DNA of 64,000 nt from Sequoia sempervirens. Its lineage: Eukaryota > Streptophyta > Pinopsida > Cupressales > Cupressaceae. The translations under genes and the position numbers were made by a program. The stretch spans positions 487,215,074 through 487,279,073 of the forward strand of contig VDFB02270651.1 of NCBI GenBank assembly GCA_007258455.2, written 5' to 3'. The notes below the pieces were generated by a model. The model was given only the letters and a program-made list of their open reading frames with translations, did not search any database and was not told where the DNA came from. Shown piece by piece: positions 1-10,905 of the stretch (the first letter of the stretch is position 1; every line of letters begins with the position of its first letter).

Positions 1-123
1 TATAATCACCTTGCTATTACTTTTATTCTGTTATTTCCTTAAGTTAATTTTGATTTAATTAACTTGAAATAATCATTGTAATAGCATTGTAAAAGTTTAA
101 GCATTTAAACTGCAATCTAGTCT

Positions 124-780
124 AGATCCTATACAGATCACTCTCTGCCATCAACTAGGCTATCTGTGGGTCTGAGATAGGCTAAACTACCTAAGCCTGT
201 GCCTGTGTAAGCTACACCTATAACTGCACTATCAAAATTTGTGCCTGACCTAACTGTCCCTGCATAGTCTACACCTGGGCCTATAAGGTGGCTACCTGTG
301 TCTGCTGAGCAGAAGAGGACATACTGATGACTGTTCATGGTCTACCACCAGATCTGGCCCTCCGAACAACCTGAGCACTGACTAAGCTATCCATCGTCTA
401 CCTCACTAACCTCTCTACCTCCCCTCCATCATCTCCCTCGTCATCACCACCATCTAATCTGTCATCATCACTATCACCTTCCTCTCTGTCATCCTCCTCC
501 TCATCTACACCCACACCCTCCTCCTCTCTTCCACCGCCTGCCTACTCTCCACTAGCCACACCCTCTTGTACCCCTACCACTGGCTGTTGTACCACTACAA
601 TAGGCCCTGGCTCATTCGGACATGTAAACTGTGGAAATCAATGAGTATGAAAATACTCTAGGTACTCATCTGACATGCCTACATCTGTAACCTATGGCCT
701 GTATGCCCATACCTTAGGCTATAAGCTTGAATACTCTATGTACGCTACCTGATATACAATGCAAGGTCCATGGGGGAGCT
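124..780 (-). pseudogene. C-terminal half of a plant-mobile-domain (PMD) transposon-type protein, inverted
   Basis: Read on the minus strand, about 780 to 620 gives residues such as VYQVAYIEYS and LEYFHTH. These continue into an acidic low-complexity stretch (Glu/Asp/Gly/Ser, about 560-400) and then, near 320-130, a glutamine-rich heptad-like segment (for example QVATL, TMQGQLGQAQ) that looks like a coiled coil. The frame is broken by several stops, many of them TAG. The order (PMD core, acidic linker, coiled coil) fits the tail of PMD proteins carried by plant transposons. This half runs opposite to the N-terminal half at 790-1335, so the gene has been rearranged. A near-identical arrangement occurs at 19665-20520. 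Family assignment rests on the plus-strand half; the acidic part alone would not identify it. Confidence 0.5.
680..775. repeat. Left arm of an inverted repeat within the PMD relic
   Basis: The segment containing GGTAGCGTACATAGAGTATT on the minus strand here reappears on the plus strand at about 1230-1325, including the following GTATGGG...ACAG block. The two arms are about 450 bases apart and differ at only a few positions by eye. Confidence 0.75.
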
Positions 781-789
781 GCATTTTGG

Positions 790-1335
790 CACATCTGTAC
801 CATGATCTACATTAGGTGGTCTAGTGAGGGTCGATGAGTTTGGCTAGCGATGTGAGCTTGCTCAAGATCTGGGTGTGGGAGTTTATTGCAGTGAAAAGGC
901 CAAAGTGTGCTAGGGCGAGGCTACTAGGGTGGCCATATGTGGAGGCATATTTAGGTGCACTTGTCCAGCCCAAGCTGGGCAAGTTGGAGTACTGGTGACA
1001 TGTGCTCAACAATGTGGACTCAGTGATATGGAGACCATATACAGACTGTGAGCCTTGGGACACAGATCACCTAGAGATGTCGTTTATTTGCATACCTCGA
1101 TATCTAATAAGATGGAATCCATTTATTATTGAGATATTTTTAGCCATGCAAGTTCAGAGATAGTATGGTTTCACACAAGGGATGCCATAGGGCATTGCTC
1201 ATTATGGGCGGCACAAGGATGATCATGAATGGGGGCCTTGCATTGTATATCAGGTAGCGTACATAGAGTATTCGAGCTTATAGCCTGAGGTATGGGTGTA
1301 CAGGCTAGAGGTTATAGATGCAAGCCTTTCTTATG
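790..1335 (+). pseudogene. Plant mobile domain (PMD) core remnant
   Basis: The plus strand encodes LLKIWVWEFI, then RPKCARARL, LVQPKLGKLEYW, VDSVIWRPYTDCEPW and later RQYGFTQGMP, in one main frame interrupted by stops. The pattern of a tryptophan-rich helix, a W-x-PY motif and a terminal RQ-x-G-x-x-Q-x-(I/M)P motif is what I know from the aminotransferase-like plant mobile domain (MAIL1/MAIN-type and transposon-borne relatives). Known members act in silencing or travel inside DNA and LTR transposons; here it is inactive. The 3' part (1230-1325) is the reverse complement of 680-775, showing that a duplicated piece was inverted. It abuts the truncated gypsy RT at about 1335. Confidence 0.55.
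1230..1325. repeat. Right arm of the inverted repeat within the PMD relic
   Basis: Inverted partner of 680-775. It encodes the same peptide (VYQVAYIEYSSL) on the plus strand that the left arm encodes on the minus strand. Confidence 0.75.
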
Positions 1336-1339
1336 GGCT

Positions 1340-2318
1340 GGTAATGGCAATTCAAGAATTGTAGAACTCTTTTAGGATCGATCGAAATACCTTGCTTTGA
1401 AACAATCTATCCCAGCAATTTGCCTTCATGCACTGAAAAGATATACTTTTTCGGATTGAGAGACACTCCAAACTCTCAGCACCTTTGAAAAATTTGTTCC
1501 AAGTGATCCAAGTGTTCATTAGCATTTCTAGAAAAAATAGTTATATCATCTAAATATACTAGAACAAACTTATTCATAAGGCCATGGAAGGCCATATCCA
1601 TAGCACATTGGAATGTTGCTCCAGCATTTGATAAGCCAAAAGGCATCTTCTTGTAGGCCATCATGCCCCACTTGGTTGTGAATGTTGTCTTAAACTGATC
1701 CTCTTGCCTAACCAGAATCTGGTTATAACCTGGGTAGCCATCTAACAAGGAAAATCTATCAGAACCAGAAACTACCTGTAAAATTTTCTCCATAGAAGAG
1801 AGTGGGTAATGGTTTTTCAAAGACACTCTATTCAGATCTCAAAAATTGACGCAAAGTCTAATTTCTCCACTCTTCTTCCTTACAAGTACTAAATTCGACA
1901 CCCAAGAGGTGTGCTTGATAGGGAAAATGATACCGCTTTCAACTAGCTTGTTCAGTTCACCCTTCATGAGGTGTTCCAACTTAGGATTAAGTGGTCTTTG
2001 CTTCTGCCTTACTGGTTTTGCATCAGGCTCAAGGTCGATGGTATGTTGTGCTAAATCAGGGTTAAAACCTCTCAAGTATTTGTATTCCTAAGCAAAAAAA
2101 TCACTATATTTTTGACATAACAGAATGAAAGCTCGATGTTCCTCTTGACTGCACACCTTACCTAGCTTGAGAAGCTTGCCTTTGAAAATTTCAATAGCTG
2201 AATAATATTCCTCTTTAACTGTTAAGCTACACTTGTTTTTCTGAACTTGATCATCTGAATTAAAGATAGATTCTAATGTCACCAAACCTTTCGGTAGCTT
2301 ATTGGTCTTTAATTGCAT
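1340..2318 (-). pseudogene. Reverse transcriptase of the gypsy relic
   Basis: RNA-directed DNA polymerase remnant. Visible motifs in order are RQKQRPLNP, LVESGIIFPI, SLLDGYPGYNQI (catalytic Asp of motif A), MPFGLSNAGATFQ and VYLDDITIFS (YLDD box at 1545-1556), then a thumb-like LNPKKYIFSVHEGKLLG before the sequence ends near 1340. The frame is held from 2318 to 1476 with stops replacing single residues, for example TGA within the usual F-R-D-L-N motif and TAG near 2088. The style (GYNQI, MPFGL) is Ty3/gypsy. It is a clear pseudogene. Confidence 0.85.
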
Positions 2319-2561
2319 GATCTATTCCTCATATTGCTATTGCCATTTTTTTCGATTTCCATCTGCGAACTTAGCTTCAGCAATTAGAAAATTCACGATT
2401 TGCTCATCACTGTCAAAAACTTGCCAGCTCATGTTATTGTCAGGTACAAAAGGTCTGACCACTATTTTCACATACTGACGTCCTTCTATTTTATGGATTT
2501 CTTTGGGAATGTCAAACTGAGCTCCTATGGCAGCAAGTCTATCAACATGCTTATTTTGATT

Positions 2562-2972
2562 CTAAGGAATTGACATGATATTAAAAGCATCAAAATCTTC
2601 CATTAAATCCAATACACGATGCTTATATTTCTTAAGTAAGTCATTTTTTGTAGCATTTAAACTTCTGACCTGATTCACAATGAATTCTAAATCACCGTAA
2701 ACTTGCAAAAATTTAATACCTCGCTTGCGGACCCACTCAAGGCCATGTACCAATGCTTCATACTCAGCTGTATTATTTGAACAACTGAAAGCAAATTTGT
2801 AGGCTGAATAATACTTATCTCCTTCAGGTGATATCAGCATGGCTCCACCTCTGGCACAACCACTGCTCCTCGAACCATCGAAATAAAGTTTCCACAACTC
2901 ACTATCTTTTCCTATAGACGGTCCATCCTCTTTGCAAAGATTTGGCATGTCGTAATCAAACTTGTGAATCAT
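2562..2972 (-). pseudogene. RNase H domain located N-terminal to the RT
   Basis: A 136-residue open stretch with WKLYFDGSRSSGCARGGAML, then NTAEYEALVHGLEWV and LQVYGDLEFIVNQV. These are the D, E and D sites of a type I RNase H, resembling the additional (archaeal-like) RNase H domains of some plant gypsy elements. The frame runs on through HVDRLAAIGAQFDIP to the RT block, so it lies upstream of RT in the same polyprotein, opposite to the standard RT-RNase H order. The domain identity is clear; calling it the archaeal-type domain is an inference. Confidence 0.8.
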
Positions 2973-3269
2973 ATAAACTCCTAAACCTACCTCATCTATG
3001 TTTTGGAATGGATCAAGCTCGTCATCTTCAACTGCCCATTCATCGAGACTGATGTATTCTCCCTAGGTGCTACAGTTTGAGGTCATAGTTTTCTCCTCCA
3101 TTGTAGAGGTGGCATAGAGATTAGCATTTATAGGGCTTGAAGAGTATGGTTCGATATGGTCTTTGGTGAGAGGCTCAGACTTAATGGTCACCTTCGTACT
3201 ATACCTTGTTCTAAAAAATAGATGAGACCAATCAAAAGACAAATATCCACCCAACTTGGCTATAAAATC

Positions 3270-3725
3270 TCATGATAAACAAATGGCGAAGTGTGGTGGT
3301 AAGTCAATAACATGAATATCTTGGTGAATAGCGAAACTTGGGGTGCATGCAAGGTAAGAGCTAAATTTCTTATTATGCCAGCAGTCTTAACAGTAGACCC
3401 ATCTAATTGCACTATGCCTTTCTAAGGGTTAGGCTCATAAACAAGACCTAATTTATCGGCTAAACTTTTAGGCATTACTGAACTGTTAGGATCAGAGTCA
3501 ACCATACAATTATGCACAATTTTATCACCTATGATCAGACTTAAGTAAAACGGAGGGGGTTTTACCTCTTTTTCCTTCTGACCACTTTTCTCCTCCAAGT
3601 CATTAGCCAATACAACTTTCAAAACTCCTTGATTAGTGTTGTCAGAAATAGACAAATCAACTAATGTATCCTGCAGTAACCTTTTCTGTCCTAGAAGCTG
3701 CAGAGCGTCTAATATCGACATATTG
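3270..3725 (-). pseudogene. Retropepsin-like protease region of the gypsy relic
   Basis: The minus strand from 3721 encodes a 99-residue stretch with KPPPFYLSLIIGDKIVHNCM followed by VDSDPNSSVMPKSLADKLGL. The usual aspartic protease motif D-S/T-G-A-S reads D-S-D-P-N here, so the glycine is lost. A weak continuation lies toward 3270. It is in a different frame from the RNase H/RT block. Confidence 0.65.
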
Positions 3726-3899
3726 ATAGTAGTTTTCTTGAGATGCTCAATGATATTGAAGGATGAAACATTTACCTTTTGCTGGTTCTTTGTAACAGCA
3801 GCTTCATTTTGCTTCTGCGCAGGCTGAGAATGCGTTTTTGATAGTTCCTTGTTAGGTATTTCCTGCCCCCTTTACAAAATCTGCATTTTAGGCTGAGTG

Positions 3900-4560
3900 G
3901 CAACATTAACTTCTGATGAAATAGGCTACTTATTGACTATAGGCTACTGCTGCGAAGTCCCAACCTACTATCCTAAATCCATAGCTCGCTTTTTAGATCT
4001 AGTATTGGCTAAAATAGGGGAATTTTGTCGATCTTGGCCATTCACGCCATATAATTTAGAGCTTTTCCAGTTCGGCAAGGAAACTTCCAAATTTTCTTGT
4101 TGTTCTTGATTCTGATTTGCAGTATTTTCTAAAACAGCATATATATTCTACACCATTAAAGCCTGGTTTCTCACTCCATTAGTGCACACCGACTGGTTGT
4201 GGGGTTGGTTGCATGGGTAACACCAGTCATAATCTTAAGTGACATTGTTTTTTGGCACAAGCTCTTTTGACGTGTTGGTCATGTTTGGATTGTATGGCTG
4301 GAATGGCCGGGGGTTGAAATTCCTTCTTTGAACCTGGTAATCACCTTGGAAAATGGGTTTATTTTGCTGGTTTTTCTAATATGAGGCTTGATAAGGCTTA
4401 TTTTCTTAGCCAACGTGCTTCTTAATAGTCACAAGGTCATTCTCGATGGTCTTTAATATGTTTTTAAGCTCTTGCATATCAGGATTTGAGGTTGGGGTAG
4501 CGACTTCTTGGACTGTACTATGATATCAATAGTTTTGCACCCTACTAAATGCAATATTCA
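3900..4560 (-). pseudogene. Gag C-terminus with a variant zinc knuckle
   Basis: The minus strand reads STVQEVATPTSNPDMQEL, then LVTIKKHVG and VQRRFNPRPF-like basic/aromatic residues, then WCYPCNQPHNQSVC at 4222-4184. That is a C-x2-C-x3-H-x4-C motif, one residue shorter between the second Cys and His than the classical retroviral knuckle. Several stops (TAG, TAA) interrupt it. It would have bound element RNA in the virus-like particle. Confidence 0.6.
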
Positions 4561-4866
4561 ACAAACTACTGAAACATGGAAACCTCTTTCAGATGTGGGT
4601 GATCTTACATGAAAGAGGAATCTCCAGAGTGAGTTGGTTCTATGAATGATGAATTCTATTTTAAAATAGCTTCTGAGGAAAGGGATGAAGAATAACTGAA
4701 CATAAAACCTATTTCTAAAAGGATGATTCACCAAACTTATAAGAACTCAAACCTAACCACTCATAACAACTTCATTATTGCAATAATCCTGACAATCTCA
4801 TTGGCACATATCCCATCAATGATTTGCATGAAGATCTGGAAATCAAATACAACATGCAACCTAAAA
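4530..4866 (+). other. Left half of an older, unidentified coding-like segment split by the 12.8-kb element
   Basis: The plus strand near 4770-4871 reads NPDNLIGTYPINDLHEDLEIKYN, and the reading resumes after the element at 17645 with a Lys/Glu-rich sequence. I do not recognise the family. It was the insertion target of the element whose TSD starts at 4867. Confidence 0.3.
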
Positions 4867-4871
4867 CATAT
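4867..4871. repeat. Target-site duplication CATAT (left)
   Basis: CATAT directly precedes the TG of the left LTR and is repeated exactly at 17640-17644 after the right LTR's CA. A 5-bp TSD is standard for LTR retrotransposons. Confidence 0.9.
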
Positions 4872-6086
4872 TGTGATCCTAAGAATTTTGTCCTACTCTA
4901 ACGTGCAAAATAACTAAGAAATGCAAGTGATAAAAGACTAAGGACACTTCAAGATTAGCCAAAAGAGTGATAAAACAAGAAAGAAAATGGACAAAACAAG
5001 ATACAAATGATTTCACCTTCCTTGTTGTTGATGTCTCCTTGATTGGCCCTTGTTTGGGATGATTTTGTGTGCTCCTTAGATGGTTTCTTGAGTGACTAAA
5101 TGCAAGATTATATGTGCAAAATGATTAGAAGGGATAGCTAGATGATGGTAAAATGATTGAGAATGCAAATTGGTAGCATGTAGTTATCAAATGGTTAAGT
5201 GTTTGAGAATGCAAACTGGCAGCATAAGGTTGCTTCAATCCAAAAAGTGTTCAAAATGCCCTTGAGGAGGGGGTATTTATAGAAGAATTTGAATTCTCTA
5301 GAGAATTCAACGGTTGAGATGCATCCAACAAGGCCAAGATGAAGGGCTATGGTGGGTTGAGAACCCACAAGCCCTCACATCTTGACATGTGGATGGTGAA
5401 GTGGCTAAGAGGAGATGAGGTGTAAGTGAGGTGTCAAAACGGTACATGAGGTGGAGGAAGCACAAGTACCTTGCAAGTACATTGGGAGATGGGAAGAATC
5501 TTGGGTGAATAAAAGTGAATTTTAAATTCACAATGATTGGAAGAATCTTGTGGATAAGACAATGTTCCCACAAGGTGGGAGTTTGTCACATGTGACTTGA
5601 TGTGGCAAGTCAAAGCTTCTAGAAGATGCATGGGAAAAGGGGATTCTTGGAGGAGTAAAAAGGAATTAAAAATTCCTTGGGGGATGGAGAGAGTTGGACA
5701 AGGTGCTGATTCAGATTAATTAATCAGTGATTAGAAGATAAATGAAGATTAGAGGCCAACTTGCAAAAGTTGGAGGATGTGACACATCCTAATCAAGGAT
5801 TAGGCATGTGCACATCCCTAATGAAGAGATTAGGAGATGGATTAGGATTAGATGAAACTGACATGTGAAGAATTAAATAAATGTAATATTTATTTAATTT
5901 ATTTGATGAAAAGAGGATTAAGGAGGGTAAGGTATTTAATTATTAATTAAATACCTTAGGGATTTGGCAGAATTAAAGATATTAATTAAATAATAGTAAT
6001 ATTACTTAATTAACTCAGATAGGAGGATGTTTAGATGAAAAGTGATAAATTTGGATAAATTAAGTGTCCAAATTTGGATGTCTACA
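4872..6086 (-). repeat. 3' LTR (element orientation) of the pol-less element
   Basis: TGTGATCCTAAG... to ...GATGTCTACA on the plus strand, i.e. TGTAGACATC...GGATCACA in element sense. A minus-strand TATA box (TATAAATA, about 5273-5282) lies roughly 810 bases into the LTR, giving a long U3. The stretch 5870-6010 is very AT-rich with palindromic TTAATTAAAT blocks. Confidence 0.92.
5273..5282 (-). promoter_or_regulatory. LTR TATA box
   Basis: The plus strand GGTATTTATAGAAG reads CTTCTATAAATACC on the minus strand, a good plant TATA box in the correct orientation. The same box is present in the other LTR at about 16829-16842, where it would drive the full-length transcript. Confidence 0.6.
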
Positions 6087-6100
6087 TTTTTCCCCTCTTT
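6087..6100 (-). promoter_or_regulatory. Polypurine tract (PPT)
   Basis: AAAGAGGGGAAAAA on the minus strand, immediately upstream of the 3' LTR. It is the expected priming site for plus-strand DNA synthesis. Confidence 0.85.
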
Positions 6101-6659
6101 GAGATGGTGTTATGAAGTAGCATCATTTCAAAGAATATTAAAATATAGAACCCAGAAGGAGATGGTTAGATTGGAAAAGATGCCCCAGTCATCAAAGGGA
6201 TGACTAGGAAGGAAGACGATGGGGGTGAAGATGAAGAGTAGGGATTGAGGATGCCCCCTCGAGAGGACATGCGGGTTGAAGAGAACACATGTGTGCTCTC
6301 GAAATAGATGATGTGATGCAAGGGGAGATGAGGAAGATGATGCAAGGTGATGGGTAAGAGAGTAAGTGATATGGAGATGGATGAAGCACAAATGGATATC
6401 AAAAGGTGATGTTGCCCCAGTCAAGGTACAAGCCAAAATGGGTTTATGATGGATGGAGTGTTGTTAATGAGGGAGTGAAGGATCCCAAAACAACACGAGG
6501 ATAGGGAATGATACATCCCACTGAGTGGTATTGATGAGGGAAGGATACATCTCAAAATTCCACTAAAGGATAGAGAAGAATGCTTCCCGATGATGATGAT
6601 AAAAGTGTTGTTGATGAGGGAAGGATACCAATGGAGGATGATGATGATGGGTCAAGATT
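6101..6659. other. Non-coding 3' interior of the pol-less element
   Basis: GGATGA/GAGG-rich purine-biased DNA with no credible gene. Open frames on the minus strand are His/Pro/Ser-rich and come from base composition. Confidence 0.5.
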
Positions 6660-7394
6660 GATCCAACAAGGACAAGATGAAGGGCTATGGTGAGTTGAGA
6701 ACTCACAAGCCCTCTCATCTTGACATGTGGATGGTGAAGTGGACAAGGGGATATGAGTTGTAAGTGAGGTGTCAAAACGGTACATGAGGTGGAGGAAGTA
6801 CAAGTACCTTGCAAGTACATTGGGAGATGGGAAGAATCTTGGGTGAATAAAAGTGAATTTTAAATTCACAATGATTGGAAGAATCTAGTGGATAAGACAA
6901 TGTTCCCACAAGGTGGGAGTTTGTCACATGTGACTCGATGTGACAAGTCAAAGCTTCTAGAAGATGCATGGGAAAAGGGGATTCTTGGAGGAATAAAAAG
7001 GAATTAAAAATTCCTTGGGGGATGGAGAGAGTTGGCCAAGGTACTGATTAAGATTAATTAATCAGTCATTAGAAGATAAATGAGGATTAGAGGCCAACTT
7101 GCAAAATTTGGAGGATGTGACACATCCTAATCAAGGATTAGGCATGTGCACATCCCTAATGAAGAGATTAGGAGATGGATTAGGATTAGATGAAAATGAC
7201 ATGTGAGGAATTAAATAAATGTAATATTTATTTAATTTATTTGATTAAAGGATTAAGGAGGTAAGGTATTTAATTATTAATTAAATACCTTAGGGATTTG
7301 GCAGAATTAAAGATATTAATTAAATAATAGTAATATTACTTAATTAACTTGGATAGGAGGATGTTTAGATGAAAAGTGATAAATTTGGATAAAT
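6660..7394 (-). repeat. Internal partial copy of the element's own LTR (U3 part)
   Basis: From ATCCAACAAGGACAAGATGA to GATAAATTTGGATAAAT this matches 5321-6060 of the left LTR with few differences, same orientation. In element sense it lacks the first about 26 bases and everything from the TATA box onward, so it is an upstream-U3 copy without a core promoter. It lies about 570 bases inside the PPT. Confidence 0.88.
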
Positions 7395-7396
7395 AG

Positions 7397-7912
7397 TGAA
7401 AAACCGGGGGGAGGAAAAATGGGGCGGTGCGGTGCCACCCCGACTGGGGGGCTGTTCTACCCTACTGCGGCGGGGCGGTTCCACCCCAATAGGGGGCGGT
7501 TTCGCCCTGACAGGGGGCAGTGCTGCCTTGCTGCGGTGGGGCGGTTCCGCCCCGACAGGGGGCAGTGCCGCCCTGACTGGGGGCGGTTCCACCTCGCTGT
7601 GGTGGGGTGGTTCTACCCCAACAGGGGGCGGTTCTGCCCCGCTACAGTGGGGTGGTTCCACCCCCAGCTGTGGCGGTTCTGCCCCACTGCGGCAGGGCGG
7701 TTCCGCCTTGATAGGGGGCAGTGCCACCCCGACTAGGGGCGGTGCCGCCCCGGACGAGGGCGGTTCCGCCCCACTGCAGCAGGACAGTTCTGCCGCAACA
7801 GGGGGGCGGTTCCTGCCCGCTGCGGTGGGGCGGTTCCACCCCGATTGGGGGCGGAGCCACCCCGCTGCAGCGGGGCGGTTCTGCCCCATTGCGGCGGGGG
7901 GAGCCAGGGGAG
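7397..7912. repeat. GC-rich hairpin-forming minisatellite
   Basis: About 500 bases of imperfect tandem units of 20-25 bases built on GGGGCGGTTCCGCCCC alternating with GACAGGGGGC and CTGCGGTG. The core GGGGCGG-TT-CCGCCCC is a near-perfect palindrome, so each unit can fold into a stem. GC content is far above the surroundings. Long open frames occur on both strands (for example GGSAPTGG repeats on plus, GAEPPPVGVEPP repeats on minus) only because stop codons are AT-rich; I do not regard them as genes. Confidence 0.9.
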
Positions 7913-10560
7913 GACAGAGGAATACAAGGGGGAAGAGAAAGGACGAAGAGATAGTAAAAAAGATGGAGGGATGAGGGGATACATGCAAGATGATAGAATG
8001 GAGAATGAAATGCAATCCTAAATGCAATTTGCCATCTTTAGAGCACTGATTTTTTCTATAGCATAAGACACAAGATGCCAGGGTATGGAGGACCAAGGTG
8101 AATTAGTGTCTAATGCATAAAACAAACACAACAGACAAGAAGGCTATCCCAACACCCCAAAGTCACGAAGACCTTGGTCGGGCCAGTTATTGAGATAACC
8201 ACAAGCACAAAAGGATGCCCCAGCATAACACAAGACCTCGGGGATCTTGGTGGGTACTACGTGGGACAACCAAGATGACACAATCAAACAAAAGCGCAAG
8301 ATATGCCCCTATTTTGACCAATCAAAACACACCATAATATGATGGATCATGGCAGCCTTGACAAGTGATGATAGGGAGCTCAAATGATAAACAAAATTCA
8401 AAAGCATCAAAAGATCGCAATCAAGTTCAAATGTCCTTTGCCATAGGATCAAGGGGGTGGATGGGATGGATGAGGTCTGTTAGGAAGGATGCATCCTATT
8501 GAGACCAAAGATGATGGATAGTAAACTAAAAGATCATTATGACACGGGATGTTCAAAGTCGATTGGATCTCATGATACAAGTGGGTCTCATTTGTAAAGA
8601 ACCAGCTAGATAAGGGCATAGCTTGACGACACGACATAAGAGAGACAAGACATGAGACTGACACAACCTAAAGACGAAGGGGCTTAGGGGCCGATCAAAG
8701 ATTAGCCTTGCCTACGTGAAAGTGCAGAGCCCTCGTAGTTCAATAAAAGGCTGTCGACTAACCATGGATAAAAGTAGAAAGAGGATGATGAATGATGATG
8801 ACAGATGACAAGGAACAGAGGGACAAAAGCCAAGACTAATGATAGACGATATACGAGTGGACAGAGAAAGAAGAAAGATGAATGCTAGATGATAGAGGAG
8901 CAGATGGACAAAGCAGAATGACTGATGATAGACAATAGAAGAGCAAAGTGGACGATGAAGATCGATGATGGAACCCCGGGGGCGGATCAAATGATCGACC
9001 TTTCCTACGTGAAATCGTAGGGGCAATGTAGTTCAACAAGACCAAAGGAAAACAATGGATAAAGGATGATAAGATGATAGGATAAGTCGATAAAAAGATG
9101 GGACCGATATGACAAGATAGGATAGACCTATTGGATTGGATAGGATGATGATGATCACATAAAGCTCAGGGATGGGATAGTTATCCAAAGCAGTAAAATG
9201 ACTTGGGAGGATGATATGATAGATAGATGAGTGATGAAAAGTGATAGGAGATTGGAAAGATTTGCAAGCAAGAGAAGCAGGAGTGATGATGATGAGATAA
9301 ATGGCATTGGGTTGCATGGGGGGAGGCCTATAGCCAGATACTAATGACAAGGGATTGTGAGATGGGATGAGGATAAAGATGAAATAATGGATAGAGATAT
9401 AGATGGGGGATGGAAGGGGTTGTTTGGATGGATGAAAATATAAGGATTGGGAGATGAAAGGGATGCTAGGATAGATGGATACGATGATAAGGATGGGGAG
9501 ATGGGAGGAATGCTCTGATAGATGGATAGGGACATCAGGATTGGGAGATGAAAGGGATGCGAGGATAGATGGATGTCTCCAAAGACTATGTCACAAAGGA
9601 AGCAGATGCCCCCACTCTAGATATGTCATATATGAGAAGGCATGAGGGATGGAAGACAAGTGGATGGGAAGATAAAGGAGATAATTAGATGAGGATAGGA
9701 TGGGTGACTAAGGAATATGATAGAGCATGGATGAAGGGAATGTATACCAATAGGTGTCCAAAGCATGCATAGATAGGTGCCCCTATTTTGATGAAGGTCA
9801 CAAGAAGGATGGAGGGATGGGAGATAAATGGGATATGATGGTAGGATGTGGAAGATAGGTGGGATGGGGGGATTTATGAAGAGGACGGATAACAAGAAGA
9901 TGGCTGCATAGCTAGAAGCATAGCGGATGGAGGGAATGCATATCAGGAAGTTGCCCCCAAGTGCAGATGGGGATTTACGCATGATGCCTGTTTGCCAGGT
10001 TTTCATCATGGTACTTATCCAAGGCGCTTGTTTTCCAAGTTTTCACCATTGGATGAATTATTTCTCTTTACTATTTTGTTTTTTTTATTTTTTTTGGATT
10101 TTTTGACTTTTTTGAATTTTTATGGTTTTTTTGATTTCTTGGATTTTTGGATAGTAGGGGGATGAAAATGGATAAAGATAGGGATGTGGATAAGGGAATT
10201 TAGAAGATACATGATAAGGATATGGATGGACTCAAGCATCAAGTTCTATACGAGGTAGTAAGAGCCCATGTTCGAACCGACTATTGGATGTTGGTACAAC
10301 CTTATGAGGATAAATGGATTATGCAAGAGGACGAATTAGGGGGATTTGAGAGGGGAGATACATGGGATAATGGATGGAATGTTGCAAAGGGTATGGATGG
10401 AATGATGGTGTGGATATGTGATGGGGAGATGTGTTTAGGACCAACATTGGCACATGTGGTGGTGGATGTGAAAAGATAAGAGGATTAAGGGATGGAGAAT
10501 GTGGGGATAATGGAGGAGATGGAATGGTGAATTTTGAGACATAGGGACTCAAAACAGACT
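7913..10560. other. Long low-complexity interior (GGATGA/GATGGG purine-rich)
   Basis: Some 2.6 kb of degenerate GATGGATGGGATGA-like DNA, with a T-rich tract at about 10060-10145. Minus-strand open stretches are Ser/Pro/His/Ile/Leu-rich and short. A duplicated sentence-like block (GGGCCGATCAAAGATTAGCC near 8690 and GGCGGATCAAATGATCGACC near 8980) recurs. I see no gene. Confidence 0.55.
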
Positions 10561-10905
10561 TAGGAGATGAAAGGGGTGTATGATTAGATTTTGGATTAGC
10601 GACTTTGGATGTTCTTACTAATTTTTCATGTGATGGCATTGCATCTTTTTTCTTTGGGATTCACATGATTTTGATCTTTGCTTTGGTGGGTCTTTGTGGC
10701 CTACGGATTTGATGTAGATTTATATTTTTCTTCTCTTCACCATGTCTTTTAGAGGGGACATGTGGAGCCGTAGATTCATGTGGATGCTTTGATTTATGCA
10801 TTTTTTCTTTAACAACCAAAGTGATTTTAGTAGCAATGGCATGGGTGTGAGGAAATGGATGATGTGGAGTGATGGAGGATGTTTAGGTAAGTGCCTTTGT
10901 TGATC

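Larger units (their letters stand above)
1340..4560 (-). mobile_element. Ty3/gypsy-type LTR retrotransposon relic, no LTRs found
   Basis: On the minus strand the order is gag C-terminus with zinc knuckle (about 4540-3900), retropepsin-like region (3721-3422), RNase H (2972-2562), linker (2318-2088) and RT (2075 to about 1340). The later gypsy RNase H and integrase are absent: the element stops at a junction with the PMD relic near 1335. The frames of 2972-2562, 2318-2088, 2075-1839 and 1826-1476 are identical, so these were one polyprotein; the protease is in another frame, implying a frameshift near 3000-3400. Most in-frame stops are TAG. No LTR, PBS or PPT could be assigned. Confidence 0.8.

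Noticed and set aside
5307..7000. Short His/Pro/Ser-rich minus-strand frames in the LTR and its internal copy
   Set aside because: They recur in the LTRs and the internal U3 copy as by-products of shared sequence; no conserved domain.
7396..7974. Long plus-strand open frame with GGSAPTGG repeats
   Set aside because: It coincides with a GC-rich tandem repeat that lacks stop codons on both strands; no non-repetitive domain.
7365..8096. 243-residue minus-strand frame with GAEPP repeats
   Set aside because: Same minisatellite read on the other strand. It is in element sense, so not impossible, but nothing beyond repeat composition supports it.
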